From the NCBI GenBank assembly GCA_016936015.1, contig JAFGPV010000042.1, forward strand, positions 1 through 58,430: a stretch of DNA of 58,430 nucleotides. The letters are read 5' to 3'. Both the position numbers and the translations under genes were made by a program. Below, one piece after another: positions 6,842 to 17,400 of this stretch (positions are counted from its first letter, which is position 1; each line of letters opens with the position of its first letter). The notes under the pieces were generated by a model. That model was not told where the DNA came from. It was given only the letters and a program-made list of their open reading frames with translations, and did not search any database. This DNA comes from Pirellulales bacterium. Lineage in GTDB: Bacteria > Planctomycetota > Planctomycetia > Pirellulales > Thermoguttaceae.

Positions 6842-9800
6842 ATGCACGACTTGCCGATCATCCTGCTGGTTTTCGGGACCATCGCCTTCCTGGTGATTCT
6901 GGCCGGGTACGGGCTGAAGGTCTTTCTGGCGTGGATGTTCCGCGGATTCCGTCGCCGGGCGAAGCCCGAGCGGGTCTGCGTGTTTTGCGGCCGTCAGACG
7001 CCGGTTGCCGAACCGCGCTGTCATTGGTGCGATCGGGAGCAGACCGACGCCTTGGCCGACGAGCTGCGGGACCTTGACGCCTTCGTTCGTCAACTCCGGC
7101 GGTTTGCCGAGAACCAAACGGTCGAGGCGGAACTGGCCGATCAATGGCTGCGGCGGGCCGAGGCGTATCGCGACCGTTTGTGGAAGCCGGGCGTCGTGCC
7201 GGCGTATCTCCGCGACGTGGCCCCGACGCCCTTCAGGACGCCGAAGCAGGAAGAAGCGCCGGTCCTGGCGGAGGTTGTCGAAGAGCCTCCCGCTCCGCCT
7301 CCTGAACCGTTTGCGCTTCCGCTGGGAAAAGCCGGGGCCGGCCCGGCTCGCGAAATTCCTTCGACGGTAGTTTCCCTTTCGTCTGGGGCGGCCGGGGCCG
7401 GGGTCGCCCCGGCTCGCAAGGCGCCGCGAAAATCCTTCGGCGAAATCCTTTCGGGATTCCTCGAGGAACGCAACATCCATTGGGCCGAATTGATCGTCAC
7501 GCTGGTCGGTGGACTGCTGATCGTCGGCTGCTCGATCATGATGGTAATCAATTTCTGGAATAAATTGGAACAGGTTCCCGCGCTGAAATTTTTGGTGTTC
7601 ATTGGCTATTCCTCGGCAATCTTCGGCAGCGGACTGTTTGCCTATTACCGCTGGCGGCTCCCGGCGACGGGCCGGTGTCTGTTGGTGATCGCCACGCTGC
7701 TGGTGCCGCTGAATTTCCTGGCCCTGGCCAGTTTGTGGCAACAGGAGTGGAACCTCGTCACCGCCGGTTTGGAAGCGGCGGCGTTGCTCCTCTTTGCCGG
7801 CCTGACCTGGCTGTCGGGCAAGGTGCTCACGCCGCCCCGGCCCGGTCCGCTGGTGCTGGGCGTCCTGGGCAACGCGGCCTGCATCCTGCTGATGGCCCGA
7901 TTGTTGGGCGCGAGTTCTCCGGCGGGGGCGATGCTGGCCCTGGGCGTCTTGCCGCCGCTTGTGTTGTGGGGAGCCACTTCAAGTCCCCTCTCCCTTTGGG
8001 AGAGGGTTAGGGTGAGGGCCGGCTATTTACCATCGTCGCCCTCACCCCTGGCCCCTCTCCCAATGGGAGAGGGGACTGCTCTTTCCATCGCCGAGATCAA
8101 CTCGCGGTGGCTTCTGTTGGGAATGACCCTGTTTGCCACGGGCGTTTCCCTGGGACTGCTCGTCGCCCAAGGGGTGGTTGGTGTCGGCATGCCCGGGGCG
8201 CTGCATTTCCTGGCAATCCCTTTGATCCTTTGTACGCTGCCGGTGCTGGTCGGGGGACTAAGCGTCCTGCAACGCTTTCCTCGGGAGGAACAGTTCGAGG
8301 GGTACCGCATCGGCGGGACGATGATCGCGCTGCTGGGCGTGGTCTTCCAATTGACCGCAGTGGGCATGGCCTGGCCGCAGCCGGGATTATTGATCGCCGT
8401 CGGCCTGCTGGCGGCGGCGGCGTTGACCTGGACGGCGCTCCGCTACCGGTTTCCTCCCGCCCAGGCCGGGGTCATGCTCGCCGCGGCGTTGGCCTATCTG
8501 GCCGGTTTTTGCCTGGTCGTCGATCCGGACCTGCGCGGCTGGCAAGGGCAGTCGCTGCTGATCTTCCAACCGGCGCTCGGCGGCCGGTTGGTGGACCTGG
8601 TTTTTAGCGCGAAAAGCGGCGTGGCGCTGGGCGGATTGTTCTTTCTGTTTGCCGCGGCGTCGGAGGTGTTTCTCCGCCGCGGCCGGAAGGATCACGGCCG
8701 GATGTACATCGCCGGCAGCATCGTGGCGGCGATCTGTGGATTACTGCTGGTCACGTGGCATGGGGGAATAGCGATTTTTTCCGGGGGACTGTCCCAATTT
8801 TTACAAAGTAAAAATGGGACTGTCCCCTTCTGGGATCTCCCGGCCGACGTCCTCCGCGCCGCCTCGCTCTATGCCTTTTACGGACTGGTCTGTCTGTATT
8901 TGGCGATCCGCTGGCGAGGCGTCATCTTGAGCTATGTGGGAATCAACCTGCTGGGGGCCGCGCCGTTCTGGCTCCTGCCGACCGGCGCCGGGTTGACGGT
9001 GTCGTTTTGGATTACCCTGGCCGGCTGCCTGGCCTGGGCGGGACTCTGCTGGCTGGCGCTGGCGTGGCTCCACCGGCGTCGGCGATGGTTTGCCGCCCAT
9101 CACGCGGTCACAATCTTGGCGGTCCTCTGCGCAGTGACCGCCTGGCTGCAATATGGGAATCCTGCATTCCGCTGGACCGATTGCCTGACGGAGCCTGAGA
9201 ACCTGGCCGCGTACGGCCTCGGCCTGGCGGCGCTCGGCCTGGTTTGGCTCGGTGTGCGACTGGCGACGGCCTTCCGTTTAGCGGCCGCCGGCACGGCGGC
9301 CATGAGTGATGATGATTCCGGGGCCGCCGTGCCGGCGGCCGCTAAACAGAATGGTACTATCGTTCCCTTTTCGCTCTCCGGCAATTGGACGTATCTGTTG
9401 CAGGCCGGGCCGGCCGTCGATTGGGCGCTGCGGCACGCCGTGGTCTGGTCGTTTTTCGGTTTAACGGCGATCGTTTTTGTTTTTCACACGCAGCAGGAAA
9501 TCTTCGGCAGCCTCGGCCCGACCGCCGCGTTTAACCTGGACGGGGGGACGAGTTGGGCACTGCTGGCCGTCCTGGCGGTCAGTATGACCGCGGCGCTTTG
9601 GCAACGTTGGCGCCAGGCCGAAATGTGCGGCAGCGAAGTGGTCCTGTTGACGGCCCTGCTCCTTGCGGCATTGCAATTCAATGACCAGTTGGCGGTTGCT
9701 TCGGCCGGCCGCTGGGCGTTGGGGCTGGGTTTCCTGCTATTGTCCGCGGCCGTCTGGGGACGCGGTCGGCTTGCCGCCTGGAGTCGCCGCTTCCGTTTTC

Positions 9801-12800
9801 AAGTCGGCATCGAGCAATCCGACCTGCCGGCCGCCCGGGGATTGGCCGTCGGATTGGCCGCGGCGCCGGTGATCCTGCTGACGCTGGAGGCTGCCTGTCT
9901 GCAACTCATCGGCGGTTCGTTGGCCGGTCCTGCGCCGGGAAGTCTTTTTGACCAACTCGGCGCCAATTGGTCCTACCTGATCCCGTTGGCGTTGGTCATC
10001 GGCGGCCTGGTGGGGCATGCGCTGCGCGAGTCCTCGGCCGGTTACGCCTTTACGGCGGGATTGGCGACCGAGTTGGCCGTAGTGCTCGGTTATTGCCTGG
10101 CGGTGGTCACCGCCGTGCCGCCGATTTCCTTTCAAGTGTGGCATTTCGTAACGGTCTGCCAACTGGCCACGGTGACGGCTGCGGCCTGGGCATTGGTCTG
10201 GATGGTCGCCCGGCGGTGGATTGACGTGTGGCGCGAGGTCGGCCCTTCGGATCAAGACTTGCTAAGCCGCAAGCGTCGGGAAGGGGACGGCCGGTTGATG
10301 TCTTTCCAGATCGGCATGGCGGCGCTGGGAAACTTTTTCCTGATCGGTTTATCCGTCCTCCTGATTTTCTTCAATCATCCGCACGTCGATCAATGGGCGT
10401 TTGCCGAAGGAGGGCTTTGGGGCTGGGCGGCGCTGCTGCTGACGCTGGTCGCCTACGGAGTCCGCGACGGCCAAAACGGAAAACCGCTCTCGGCGCATGT
10501 CGTGGGGCTGGGCGGTATGGCCGTGGTTGCGTTGCTGGCGTGTTTTCTCCCGTATATTAATTCCTCAACGGCGGCAATTATTCCTTCATACTGGTCGTAT
10601 CGGGTGCTGATGCTCGGTTGGGGGTTGTATGCGTTTTTGATTGCGTTGGGCACGTGGCAGGTCGCCGCCCAGCGGACGCTGCCCGGTGCGGCGGGGCCGC
10701 CGCAGGCGTTGATCCGCCTGTCGGCCCTCTGGGTCCGCGCGGCGGCGTTGGCGGCGGTCGTCTTGGGTCTGAAGGCCGGCTTCTTCCATCCCGACGCCGA
10801 TAACGAGCGGCTCTGGGCCGCCGGCGCCGTTGCGCTGGCGAGCCTGGCCGGGGCGACGATGGCCGTCTGGCGCCGCCGCGAGGGTTGGGCCTTCAGCGCC
10901 GCGTTGGGTGTGAACGTCGCCGCCTCGCTGGCCGTCTGGCACTTCGAGGAACTACGACTACTCAAGTTCGACGAGTGGTGGATCCGGCTGGTGCAGGCGA
11001 ACGTCATCGCCTCGGCCGCCGGCGCCCTGCTCTGGCTGGCCGCGCGGAAGCGGCTTTTCAAGCTTGGCGAAGGACGTTGGCGGCACAGCCCGTTGCTTGC
11101 GTTGCAAGTCGGGTTGCCCGTGTTCGGTACGATCCTGCTGTTGGTCGTGCCGCTGGCAATGCTTGCGTCCCATCCCCTGGGATTGCCCGGGGGGATGGAC
11201 CGTTGGGCCGATACGACCGGCTGGGTAAGCCTGTTGCTGACCGTGGCGGCGGCGGCGTGGTACGTTTACCGCACTTCGCCCGGGGGGCTGATGCGGCTGT
11301 TCGACGCGACGGGCGTTGCCGTCGGCGTGATGGTTGCATGCAGTGCGGCGGGCAACGGCAATGCGGTGTTCCCCTGGCAGGAGTATCACCTGCTTTACAC
11401 GACCTGGGCCGCGGCGGCGTTGATCCTTTTGGCAAGTCAGTTTTTTATTGCGAAAACTCGTTTAGCGGCCGCCGGTACGGCGGCCACAATGGAAAGCGAC
11501 GCCGGGGCCGCCGTGCCGGCGGCCGCTAAACGGGAAGATTATAGCGTCTCCGCGACGAGCTTCTGCGGAATACTTGCGGTGCTTTTTGCCGTGATGTATT
11601 GCGGCTGGGATACGGACGGCGTGTGGTGGGCGTTGCGGGCGCTGGGGACGATGGGCGTTGCCGCCGGAGTGATCGCCCTCTGGCGGCGCTCGGCCGCGCA
11701 CGTGTCCCTCTCCGGCCTGATCGTCAACCTGGGCGGAGTTGCCGTGTGGTTTGCTTGGAGCAGGCCGGACTGGACGGACCTACTGGAAGTTCAGGCCGTG
11801 TGCTTTGCCGCAACGGCGGCATGGTGGATGCTTGCGGACCGGCTCCGGCCGGGCTGCGTGCCGCATCTTTCCGTGGGAAATCGTCCCTGCCCCTATTCGC
11901 ATCTCGCGGTTGGATGCGGAGTAGGTCTGCTGGCCGTGGTCAGTGCGTCCGGTTTGGCCTTCGACCTGAGTTCCTTCCCGCACCATACGGTGGACCGGCT
12001 GACGTGGTACGCAATGGCGGCCGTGGGCGGTGTCATGTTGCTGCACTTGGGGGACCGCCGCGCCCGATTCGTCCCGGCGGGATTGTACCTCTGCGGCCTG
12101 ACGGCCCTGGGATTTTTTTGGGAAGCCCTGGACATGCCGCCGCGGATGCTTTACTGGAAGGCCGGCTGCGACCTGGCCGGATTCATGCTGGCTGCGGCGG
12201 TGATCGGCTGGCTGCTGCCGAAAATCCGCCATTATTCCCGTGGTTCCCTGACTCCCAATCCAACCCCCCGGGATGGCAATCCCGGGGATCGGGATTACTG
12301 GTCTGCCGAGTGGTTCTACTCTGCGCAATCCGTTCTCTTCCTGTTGGCCGGGGCGCTAAGCGTCTGGACGACGATTGACTTCGGCTTCGACGACTTCGGC
12401 CGGGACATCGTCTTATTTGGGATGTCCGGCCGGCTGACCGGCGTTTCCGGACTGCTGATGTTGCTGGGCGCGGCGATCGTCATGGCCTGGCAGCGGGAAT
12501 CGTGGCGGCCTGCATCCTTTATCGCCGGGCTGTTGTTCCTGGCGGGAATTCGCTGGTCGGGCATTGATCCTGGACTGGCCGCTCCGTGGCTGCACCGTTG
12601 CGTGGCCCTGCTGACGGCCGGGGGGACGATGGCGGTGGTCTGCGGCTTCGGGATACCGAGGTTCTTTCCCGCGCGGAGCGCCTGGATACCGTCCGCCCGG
12701 CGGATGCTTCCGTGGTTCGGCGCGTTGGCCGGCGCGGCGCTCGCCCTGGTCTTGATCCAGGAGGGCTGGTGGTTCGATTCTCACGGCGGCGCCCCGGTGT

Positions 12801-13792
12801 CGGTTTCCGAGATGATCCAGGTGGCGGTCGTGTTGGCGGTCCTGCTGGTCGGATGTCTGGCGTTTGCCGTCGTGAAAGAACTCGATCCCTTTCGGCTCAG
12901 CGACGCGAACCGGCAGGCCTACGTGTACGCGGCCGAAGCGCTGGGCGCCCTGATCGGACTGCACCTCTACCTGACCCGGCCGGAATGGTTTAACCTGGAA
13001 ATTATGCGGCAGTATTGGATGTTCGTGCTGTTGGCCGTCGCGTATGCCGGAGCGGGACTGAGCGAATGGTTCCAGCGCCGGAAGCTGCCGGTCTTGAGCC
13101 TCCCCTTGGAGCGGACGGCCCTGCTGCTGCCGCTGCTGCCGGCCGTGGGTTTCTGGTTCCAGAGCGATCCGGCATCGTCCTGGGGGTTGACCGGCCGGAC
13201 GCCGATCTTCTGGTTCCTGGCCGGCGGATTCTACGGATTGATGGCCTCCCTGCGGCGTTCGTGGGGCTGCCTGGCGCTGGCCGTGCTGACCGCGAATCTC
13301 GGCTTCTGGGTGGCGCTCTACCAGCACGACGTCAGTTTCTTCAAACACCCGCAATTGTGGCTGATCCCCTTGGCCCTGGCGGCCCTGGCGACCGAACTGC
13401 TGCACCACGACCGGCTGAGCAAGAACCAAAGCACACTGATCCGCTACGTGACCCTGAGCGTGATCTATCTCTCCTCGTCGGCCGACATGTTCATCGCCGG
13501 GGTGGGCAAGGACTGGCGGCTGCCGCTGGTGCTGATGTTCCTTTCGGTCTGCGGCGTGGTGCTGGGCTTCGTGCTCCGCATCCGCTCGTTCCTGATTTTA
13601 GGCGTCGTCTTCCTCCTGCTGGACCTGATCAGCATGATCTGGTACGCGGCGGTGGATCTTCACCACACGTGGATCTGGTACCTCTGCGGCATTGCGCTGG
13701 GCGCCGCGCTGATTGCCGCCTTTGCCTTCTTCGAGCGCCGCCGCAACACGGTGCTGGCCGCGGTCCAGAAACTGCGGCAGTGGGAACGCTGA
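6842..13792 (+). CDS. Giant polytopic membrane protein with N-terminal zinc ribbon
   Basis: A 2316-residue protein of no family I recognise. Residues about 4-34 form a first membrane helix. A CxxC...CxxC zinc ribbon (CVFCG at about 46 and CHWCD at about 60) and a helical stretch follow. From about residue 215 to near the end there is an almost unbroken series of hydrophobic helices, likely several dozen, with short loops. An inner-membrane location is therefore clear, while function is unknown. Alternating helix pairs rich in Leu, Ala, Gly and Trp suggest internal duplication. At least five palindromic repeats are translated inside loops (near 7984, 8783, 9276, 11460 and 12251). No strong ribosome site precedes the ATG at 6842, so the start could differ slightly. 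It could be a scaffold or transporter-like protein; I make no call. Confidence 0.8.
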   Translation: MHDLPIILLVFGTIAFLVILAGYGLKVFLAWMFRGFRRRAKPERVCVFCGRQTPVAEPRCHWCDREQTDALADELRDLDAFVRQLRRFAENQTVEAELADQWLRRAEAYRDRLWKPGVVPAYLRDVAPTPFRTPKQEEAPVLAEVVEEPPAPPPEPFALPLGKAGAGPAREIPSTVVSLSSGAAGAGVAPARKAPRKSFGEILSGFLEERNIHWAELIVTLVGGLLIVGCSIMMVINFWNKLEQVPALKFLVFIGYSSAIFGSGLFAYYRWRLPATGRCLLVIATLLVPLNFLALASLWQQEWNLVTAGLEAAALLLFAGLTWLSGKVLTPPRPGPLVLGVLGNAACILLMARLLGASSPAGAMLALGVLPPLVLWGATSSPLSLWERVRVRAGYLPSSPSPLAPLPMGEGTALSIAEINSRWLLLGMTLFATGVSLGLLVAQGVVGVGMPGALHFLAIPLILCTLPVLVGGLSVLQRFPREEQFEGYRIGGTMIALLGVVFQLTAVGMAWPQPGLLIAVGLLAAAALTWTALRYRFPPAQAGVMLAAALAYLAGFCLVVDPDLRGWQGQSLLIFQPALGGRLVDLVFSAKSGVALGGLFFLFAAASEVFLRRGRKDHGRMYIAGSIVAAICGLLLVTWHGGIAIFSGGLSQFLQSKNGTVPFWDLPADVLRAASLYAFYGLVCLYLAIRWRGVILSYVGINLLGAAPFWLLPTGAGLTVSFWITLAGCLAWAGLCWLALAWLHRRRRWFAAHHAVTILAVLCAVTAWLQYGNPAFRWTDCLTEPENLAAYGLGLAALGLVWLGVRLATAFRLAAAGTAAMSDDDSGAAVPAAAKQNGTIVPFSLSGNWTYLLQAGPAVDWALRHAVVWSFFGLTAIVFVFHTQQEIFGSLGPTAAFNLDGGTSWALLAVLAVSMTAALWQRWRQAEMCGSEVVLLTALLLAALQFNDQLAVASAGRWALGLGFLLLSAAVWGRGRLAAWSRRFRFQVGIEQSDLPAARGLAVGLAAAPVILLTLEAACLQLIGGSLAGPAPGSLFDQLGANWSYLIPLALVIGGLVGHALRESSAGYAFTAGLATELAVVLGYCLAVVTAVPPISFQVWHFVTVCQLATVTAAAWALVWMVARRWIDVWREVGPSDQDLLSRKRREGDGRLMSFQIGMAALGNFFLIGLSVLLIFFNHPHVDQWAFAEGGLWGWAALLLTLVAYGVRDGQNGKPLSAHVVGLGGMAVVALLACFLPYINSSTAAIIPSYWSYRVLMLGWGLYAFLIALGTWQVAAQRTLPGAAGPPQALIRLSALWVRAAALAAVVLGLKAGFFHPDADNERLWAAGAVALASLAGATMAVWRRREGWAFSAALGVNVAASLAVWHFEELRLLKFDEWWIRLVQANVIASAAGALLWLAARKRLFKLGEGRWRHSPLLALQVGLPVFGTILLLVVPLAMLASHPLGLPGGMDRWADTTGWVSLLLTVAAAAWYVYRTSPGGLMRLFDATGVAVGVMVACSAAGNGNAVFPWQEYHLLYTTWAAAALILLASQFFIAKTRLAAAGTAATMESDAGAAVPAAAKREDYSVSATSFCGILAVLFAVMYCGWDTDGVWWALRALGTMGVAAGVIALWRRSAAHVSLSGLIVNLGGVAVWFAWSRPDWTDLLEVQAVCFAATAAWWMLADRLRPGCVPHLSVGNRPCPYSHLAVGCGVGLLAVVSASGLAFDLSSFPHHTVDRLTWYAMAAVGGVMLLHLGDRRARFVPAGLYLCGLTALGFFWEALDMPPRMLYWKAGCDLAGFMLAAAVIGWLLPKIRHYSRGSLTPNPTPRDGNPGDRDYWSAEWFYSAQSVLFLLAGALSVWTTIDFGFDDFGRDIVLFGMSGRLTGVSGLLMLLGAAIVMAWQRESWRPASFIAGLLFLAGIRWSGIDPGLAAPWLHRCVALLTAGGTMAVVCGFGIPRFFPARSAWIPSARRMLPWFGALAGAALALVLIQEGWWFDSHGGAPVSVSEMIQVAVVLAVLLVGCLAFAVVKELDPFRLSDANRQAYVYAAEALGALIGLHLYLTRPEWFNLEIMRQYWMFVLLAVAYAGAGLSEWFQRRKLPVLSLPLERTALLLPLLPAVGFWFQSDPASSWGLTGRTPIFWFLAGGFYGLMASLRRSWGCLALAVLTANLGFWVALYQHDVSFFKHPQLWLIPLALAALATELLHHDRLSKNQSTLIRYVTLSVIYLSSSADMFIAGVGKDWRLPLVLMFLSVCGVVLGFVLRIRSFLILGVVFLLLDLISMIWYAAVDLHHTWIWYLCGIALGAALIAAFAFFERRRNTVLAAVQKLRQWER
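7984..8075 (+). repeat. In-frame REP-like pair, GAGAGGG/CCCTCTC family
   Basis: Two facing copies of a REP-like palindrome (CCCCTCTCCCTTTGGGAGAG then GGGTTAGGGTGAGGG, and the inverse CCCTCACCCCTGGCCCCTC) sit within the giant membrane gene. They are translated as roughly 30 residues (SPLSLWERVRVRAG...). The same family occurs at 13797-13832, 43982-44108, 47112-47205 and 53615-53780. Confidence 0.8.
8783..8827 (+). repeat. In-frame palindrome, GGGACTGTCCC family
   Basis: GGGGGACTGTCCCAATTTTT, a short spacer, then AAAAATGGGACTGTCCCC: a near-perfect inverted repeat of about 18 bases per arm inside the giant membrane gene, read through without a stop. It is related to the element near 1549. Confidence 0.75.
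9276..9347 (+). repeat. In-frame palindrome, GTTTAGCGGCCGCCGG family, copy 1
   Basis: The arms TTTAGCGGCCGCCGGCACGG and CCGTGCCGGCGGCCGCTAAA are exact inverted copies separated by about 30 bases. The translated segment reads LAAAGTAA...GAAVPAAAK in a loop of the giant membrane protein. A second copy lies at 11460-11532 in the same gene. Confidence 0.85.
11460..11532 (+). repeat. In-frame palindrome, GTTTAGCGGCCGCCGG family, copy 2
   Basis: The same element as at 9276-9347, with a diverged central spacer and a one-base change in one arm (GGTACGG). It is inserted in the same reading frame, so both copies encode nearly the same peptide ends. Two in-frame copies within one gene argue for tolerated insertion rather than chance. 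Confidence 0.85.
12251..12293 (+). repeat. In-frame palindrome, CCCCGGGATGGCAATCCCGGGG family
   Basis: A compact palindrome CCCCGGGATGGCAATCCCGGGG with flanks, translated as [11 protein letters not shown] within the giant membrane protein. A close relative lies between genes at 51511-51590. Confidence 0.75.
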
Positions 13793-13796
13793 AAAC

Positions 13797-13832
13797 TCCC
13801 CTCTCCCTCTGGGAGAGGGGCGGGGGTGAGGG
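13797..13832. repeat. REP-like GAGAGGG palindrome between genes
   Basis: A single copy (CCCCTCTCCCTCTGGGAGAG followed by GGGGTGAGGG) starts five bases after the stop codon of the giant membrane gene and ends about 13 bases before the next ATG. Confidence 0.75.
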
Positions 13833-13845
13833 TAGAGTGAGAAAA

Positions 13846-14055
13846 ATGAACAACTCCCCCCCATCCCGGCCCTTCCAATTCGGCGTCGGCACGCTGCTGG
13901 GGCTGATGTTCGTGGTGGCCGTGCTCTTCGGCCTGCTCCGCTGGATGGGCGCCACGCCGTCGCAGTGCCTGATCGTGATGGCCGTGCTGACGGTCGCGCT
14001 GCTGGCCGCCGTCGCCTTGATCGCCACGATTTCCAGAACGTCCGATAAACCGTAG
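13846..14055 (+). CDS. Small single/double-pass membrane protein
   Basis: A 69-residue protein starting at ATG 13846. The N-terminal segment PFQFGVGTLLGLMFVVAVLF, followed by GLLRWMG, matches a short membrane segment seen in many small planctomycete proteins (a phenylalanine-rich start, then a Leu/Val helix and Trp). A second hydrophobic helix spans about residues 41-61. No catalytic motif is present. It follows the giant membrane gene by about 54 bases, with a REP-like palindrome between them, so co-transcription is possible. Function is unknown. Confidence 0.6.
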   Translation: MNNSPPSRPFQFGVGTLLGLMFVVAVLFGLLRWMGATPSQCLIVMAVLTVALLAAVALIATISRTSDKP

Positions 14056-14443
14056 GCACCCGCGGCGGCGGGGCCGCGAGGGATGGTGTTTCTGGAATCG
14101 TTTTATCCGACGTGATTCGCACGGAATCCACAATCGCCACAACACACCAATGGGGGGCTTTTGCAACAAGCTGGATCTTTGTATGACCACGCTGGTTCTT
14201 CAGGCCTTTCCCTCCGAGTGCCGACCGTGGTCTTGACAATGGAATTCCCCCCCTTTTTAATTAATGGAATCTTGTCGAGGCCAGCAGCAACGCATCACGA
14301 GGCACGTGCCGGATCAGAACGGATGGATCTGCGAATAGGGGCTCGTTCCTCGACGGTCGGATCAACATGAGAATATCAACCGGGGAAGCGTGTGGCGGCA
14401 GGATCATAAATCGTTCCTTTGCCGGAGCCGTAATTCGTTACAG
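14056..14443. other. Intergenic region with a strong promoter match
   Basis: No gene is supported in this stretch. It holds the good sigma-70-type promoter described separately at 14233-14261, which probably gives the downstream J-like gene a leader of roughly 180 bases. I see no riboswitch-like fold or terminator. Confidence 0.5.
14233..14261 (+). promoter_or_regulatory. Sigma-70-type promoter for the J-like gene
   Basis: A consensus -35 TTGACA (14233-14238) and a -10 TTTAAT (14256-14261, five of six) are separated by exactly 17 bases in an AT-rich patch. This is the best promoter match I found in the window. Confidence 0.6.
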
Positions 14444-17400
14444 ATGAGAATGGGCGCGATGGGTCTCGATGCCTACCAACAGTGGCTGAAAATTCCGCCT
14501 GAGCGTCAACCGCCAACTTATTACGATTTGCTCGGTCTGCCGGTTGATGAGAGTGATCTGGAACGAATCGATCAGACGGCGAAAGACCGCTACAGTCACG
14601 TTCTCAAGTACGCCGGCGGCACGGACGGCAAGATAGCCAACGACATTCTCGACGAGATTTCCCAGGCCTTGAGGTGCCTGACGAATCCGCTGCAGCGAAA
14701 GGAATATGACCGGAAGCGGATCGCCGCGAAAGTGGGCGAGTGGTTTACGGCGTCGCGGATGCCCCGCGATTTCTATGAGTTGTTGGATTGCCCGGTATTC
14801 TCTCCCAACGGAGCGTGGCTCTTATCGGCCATTGAGATGGCCAAGGAAGCCCTGAAAAGCCGTGATCCCGCCAGCGGCGCCGAAAACAACTGCCGCTGGC
14901 GGCTGGGAGAAATGCTCCGGGCGGCCGAGGCCGCGCTCCGGAATCGGGCGGCCTTTAAACAGATTGCCCGGGACGTCTTTCGCCGACTGCAAACGGACTG
15001 TACCCAGGAGCATGGGAGCAACCAAAAATCCTGGGCGTTCAACCGGGTACAGGAGTGGGTCGGCCGCCAGGGGATTCACCCGCGGTACAGGAAGTTGGTG
15101 GCCAAACGGCTTTGCGCTGCAGACAAAGCATCGATGAATCGTCTGCTGCAAGAGCTCTTTCCCGGGGCCGAGGTGAAAGATTCCAAAAAGGTTGAGGAGA
15201 CGTTTGGGGACCTTTTGTGGAAAGAAGTCCTCTCCAGCATCGACAACCAGAAAAAGCGGGGCAAAGTTCGTACGACGGACTCAGAGATCTACGATCTTGC
15301 CGAGTCGCTGGGGGAGCCTCAGCAGCCGCCAGAATTGCCTTTGGAGGAAAAGCCCCGAGAGACGGCAACCGAGGAAGTCGGAGACTCCGAGGAGCCTCTG
15401 CCGAGGAGGGGTTTAAGAAGATTGTGGCAATGGATCTTTCAATTGCCGCCAGTGGTGATTTTTCAAATGCCCATTAATCCGGTGGTTGGGTGTACGGGGA
15501 TCGTCGCCGTAGCGCTCGTCTGTTGGTTGTTTTTAATCCCGCTCTTCACTTCCCGTTTGTCCGAAGAGGAATCCCTCTCCGTCACGGAGGCGTCCTCTTC
15601 GTCCCCTCTACCCCCTGCTCCCCCAATCAGTTCCGCCCCTTCGACTTCGCCGATCGGCATCGGTCCCTGGAAGGGCGTTTTGATCGACTTGATCGCTCGG
15701 CGGGGGGAAACCCACATGCTGATCGACCTGTCTTCGCCGGTCAACGGCAACAAAGGAATCGAGGCCTATACGAGAAAATATGACTTCGTCGACCAAGTGA
15801 TCGATTATCGCTGCCTCCGCCTGTGCACCGAACCCGACGTCGTCAGCGTCCAGGGAGAGGCGGCCTCGGAAGAGGACTGTCCCCGGTGGCGGCTGATCAC
15901 GGACCGCACGCCGCTCATTCGACTGACGCGGCTCGAGCGGCCCGGCGAATCGGACTCGGTGGTCAACGTCGGGGGGCCGCCCCGGAAGCGGTTCCGGCAA
16001 GAGGAGGAGGAAGTCACCGATTTCGCCCGGCTCTTGATGTGTCCTCCGTCATCGGGCATTGTGAAGTTTACCTGTTATGTGCCTGATGTCCTCATTTCGC
16101 CTCTCCTATACAATCGCTATTCTAACGGATACATGGTTTCTCCTAGTCGCTCAAATCTATTTCGCCCAGTTGCCATCATTGACAATATTTCCCAATCGCG
16201 GCGTAATCATTATCCATATACCCTTCCTGGAGCAAAGTTGCAGATTTCTGCCACTATTTCCCAGGATGAAACGTCACCATATCCAAAGATCACGGTTCTT
16301 GGATTACGCGTTCTGAATGCGCAGAGAACGACGCACGCGTCCCTCCCTCCGCGGCGGTCCGGGGCGAATGACCGCCGCGTGGACACAACCATGCCGCCGT
16401 CGCCGTCTCGGGAAGAGCCGTTGCCCGATTTTGCCGAGACCATGAAACAGTTGCACGAAATCGTGATAAATCCATCAAGCCGGTTGGGACGGACGATCCG
16501 GATGAGCGGGAATTATGACCACCATTCCTCCGGGAATGATGGGAATTACGTAACTATTGACCATCTATTCTTCCGCTCCGCTTCTTCTCCTCTCCTTGTG
16601 GAATACTCCCCTAATCCACAAGGTTCCGCGATGCTCGACCACTTGAAGCAAGGCGAGAAGATCCTCTTTGGCGTCAGGGTCGTCAAACGGGAAGAGGCGT
16701 TCCATCCTTCCGGCTCCCGGTCGCGTACTTCCCGCGGCAGTTCCCGCCCTTCCGGTACGCCAAGATTGAATTTCACCCTGGCCTGGATCGCACGTCTCTC
16801 GGAGCCGGACAAGAGAGTTTCGTTTTCGATCCCGGAGTCTCCGTCGGCATCGGCTCCGGAAGTCCCGCTGCCCGACTTTACCGAGGCCATGGAGCAGTGG
16901 GATCAAGTCAAGAAAGATCCGTTAAAGATGCTGGGACGGACGATCCAGATGGGCGGGTACTTTCGATACCACTTGTCTTTGAATCACAGGGACGTCGTTG
17001 TTGTTACTAACCTGTTTTTCCGCTCCGATCCTTCTCCTCTCACTATGTTTTACGATCCTAATCCGGAAGGTTCCGCCTTGCTTGGCAGCTTGAAGCGACG
17101 CGAGAAAGTCCTCTTCGGCGTTACGGTCACTGAACCGTCGGACGCGCCCAAGCCTTCCAATTCCCGGTCGCGTGTTCCTCGCGGTATTTCCAGCCATTCC
17201 GGTAGGTTGCCGTTTGATTTCACCCTGGTCTGGATGGCGCGGCTGGCGGAGCCGGACAAGAAGGTCACTTTCTTGGTCGATCAAGTTGCACAGCCCTCGA
17301 AGCCTGCGGGGGAGCAAGATATAAAGCGGCCTCGCAAATATTATGCAATCGCCGTCTTGGGCAAAACGGAAATGCTCTATTCCGAAGTGCTGATCAGTAC

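Noticed and set aside
12413-13429. 338-codon minus-strand frame rich in Gln, Arg and Pro
   Set aside because: It is a shadow of the giant membrane protein gene; the composition is typical of the complement of Leu/Ala/Trp codons.
14161-14370. 69-codon frame before the J-like gene
   Set aside because: It spans a consensus promoter and has no ribosome site or motif.
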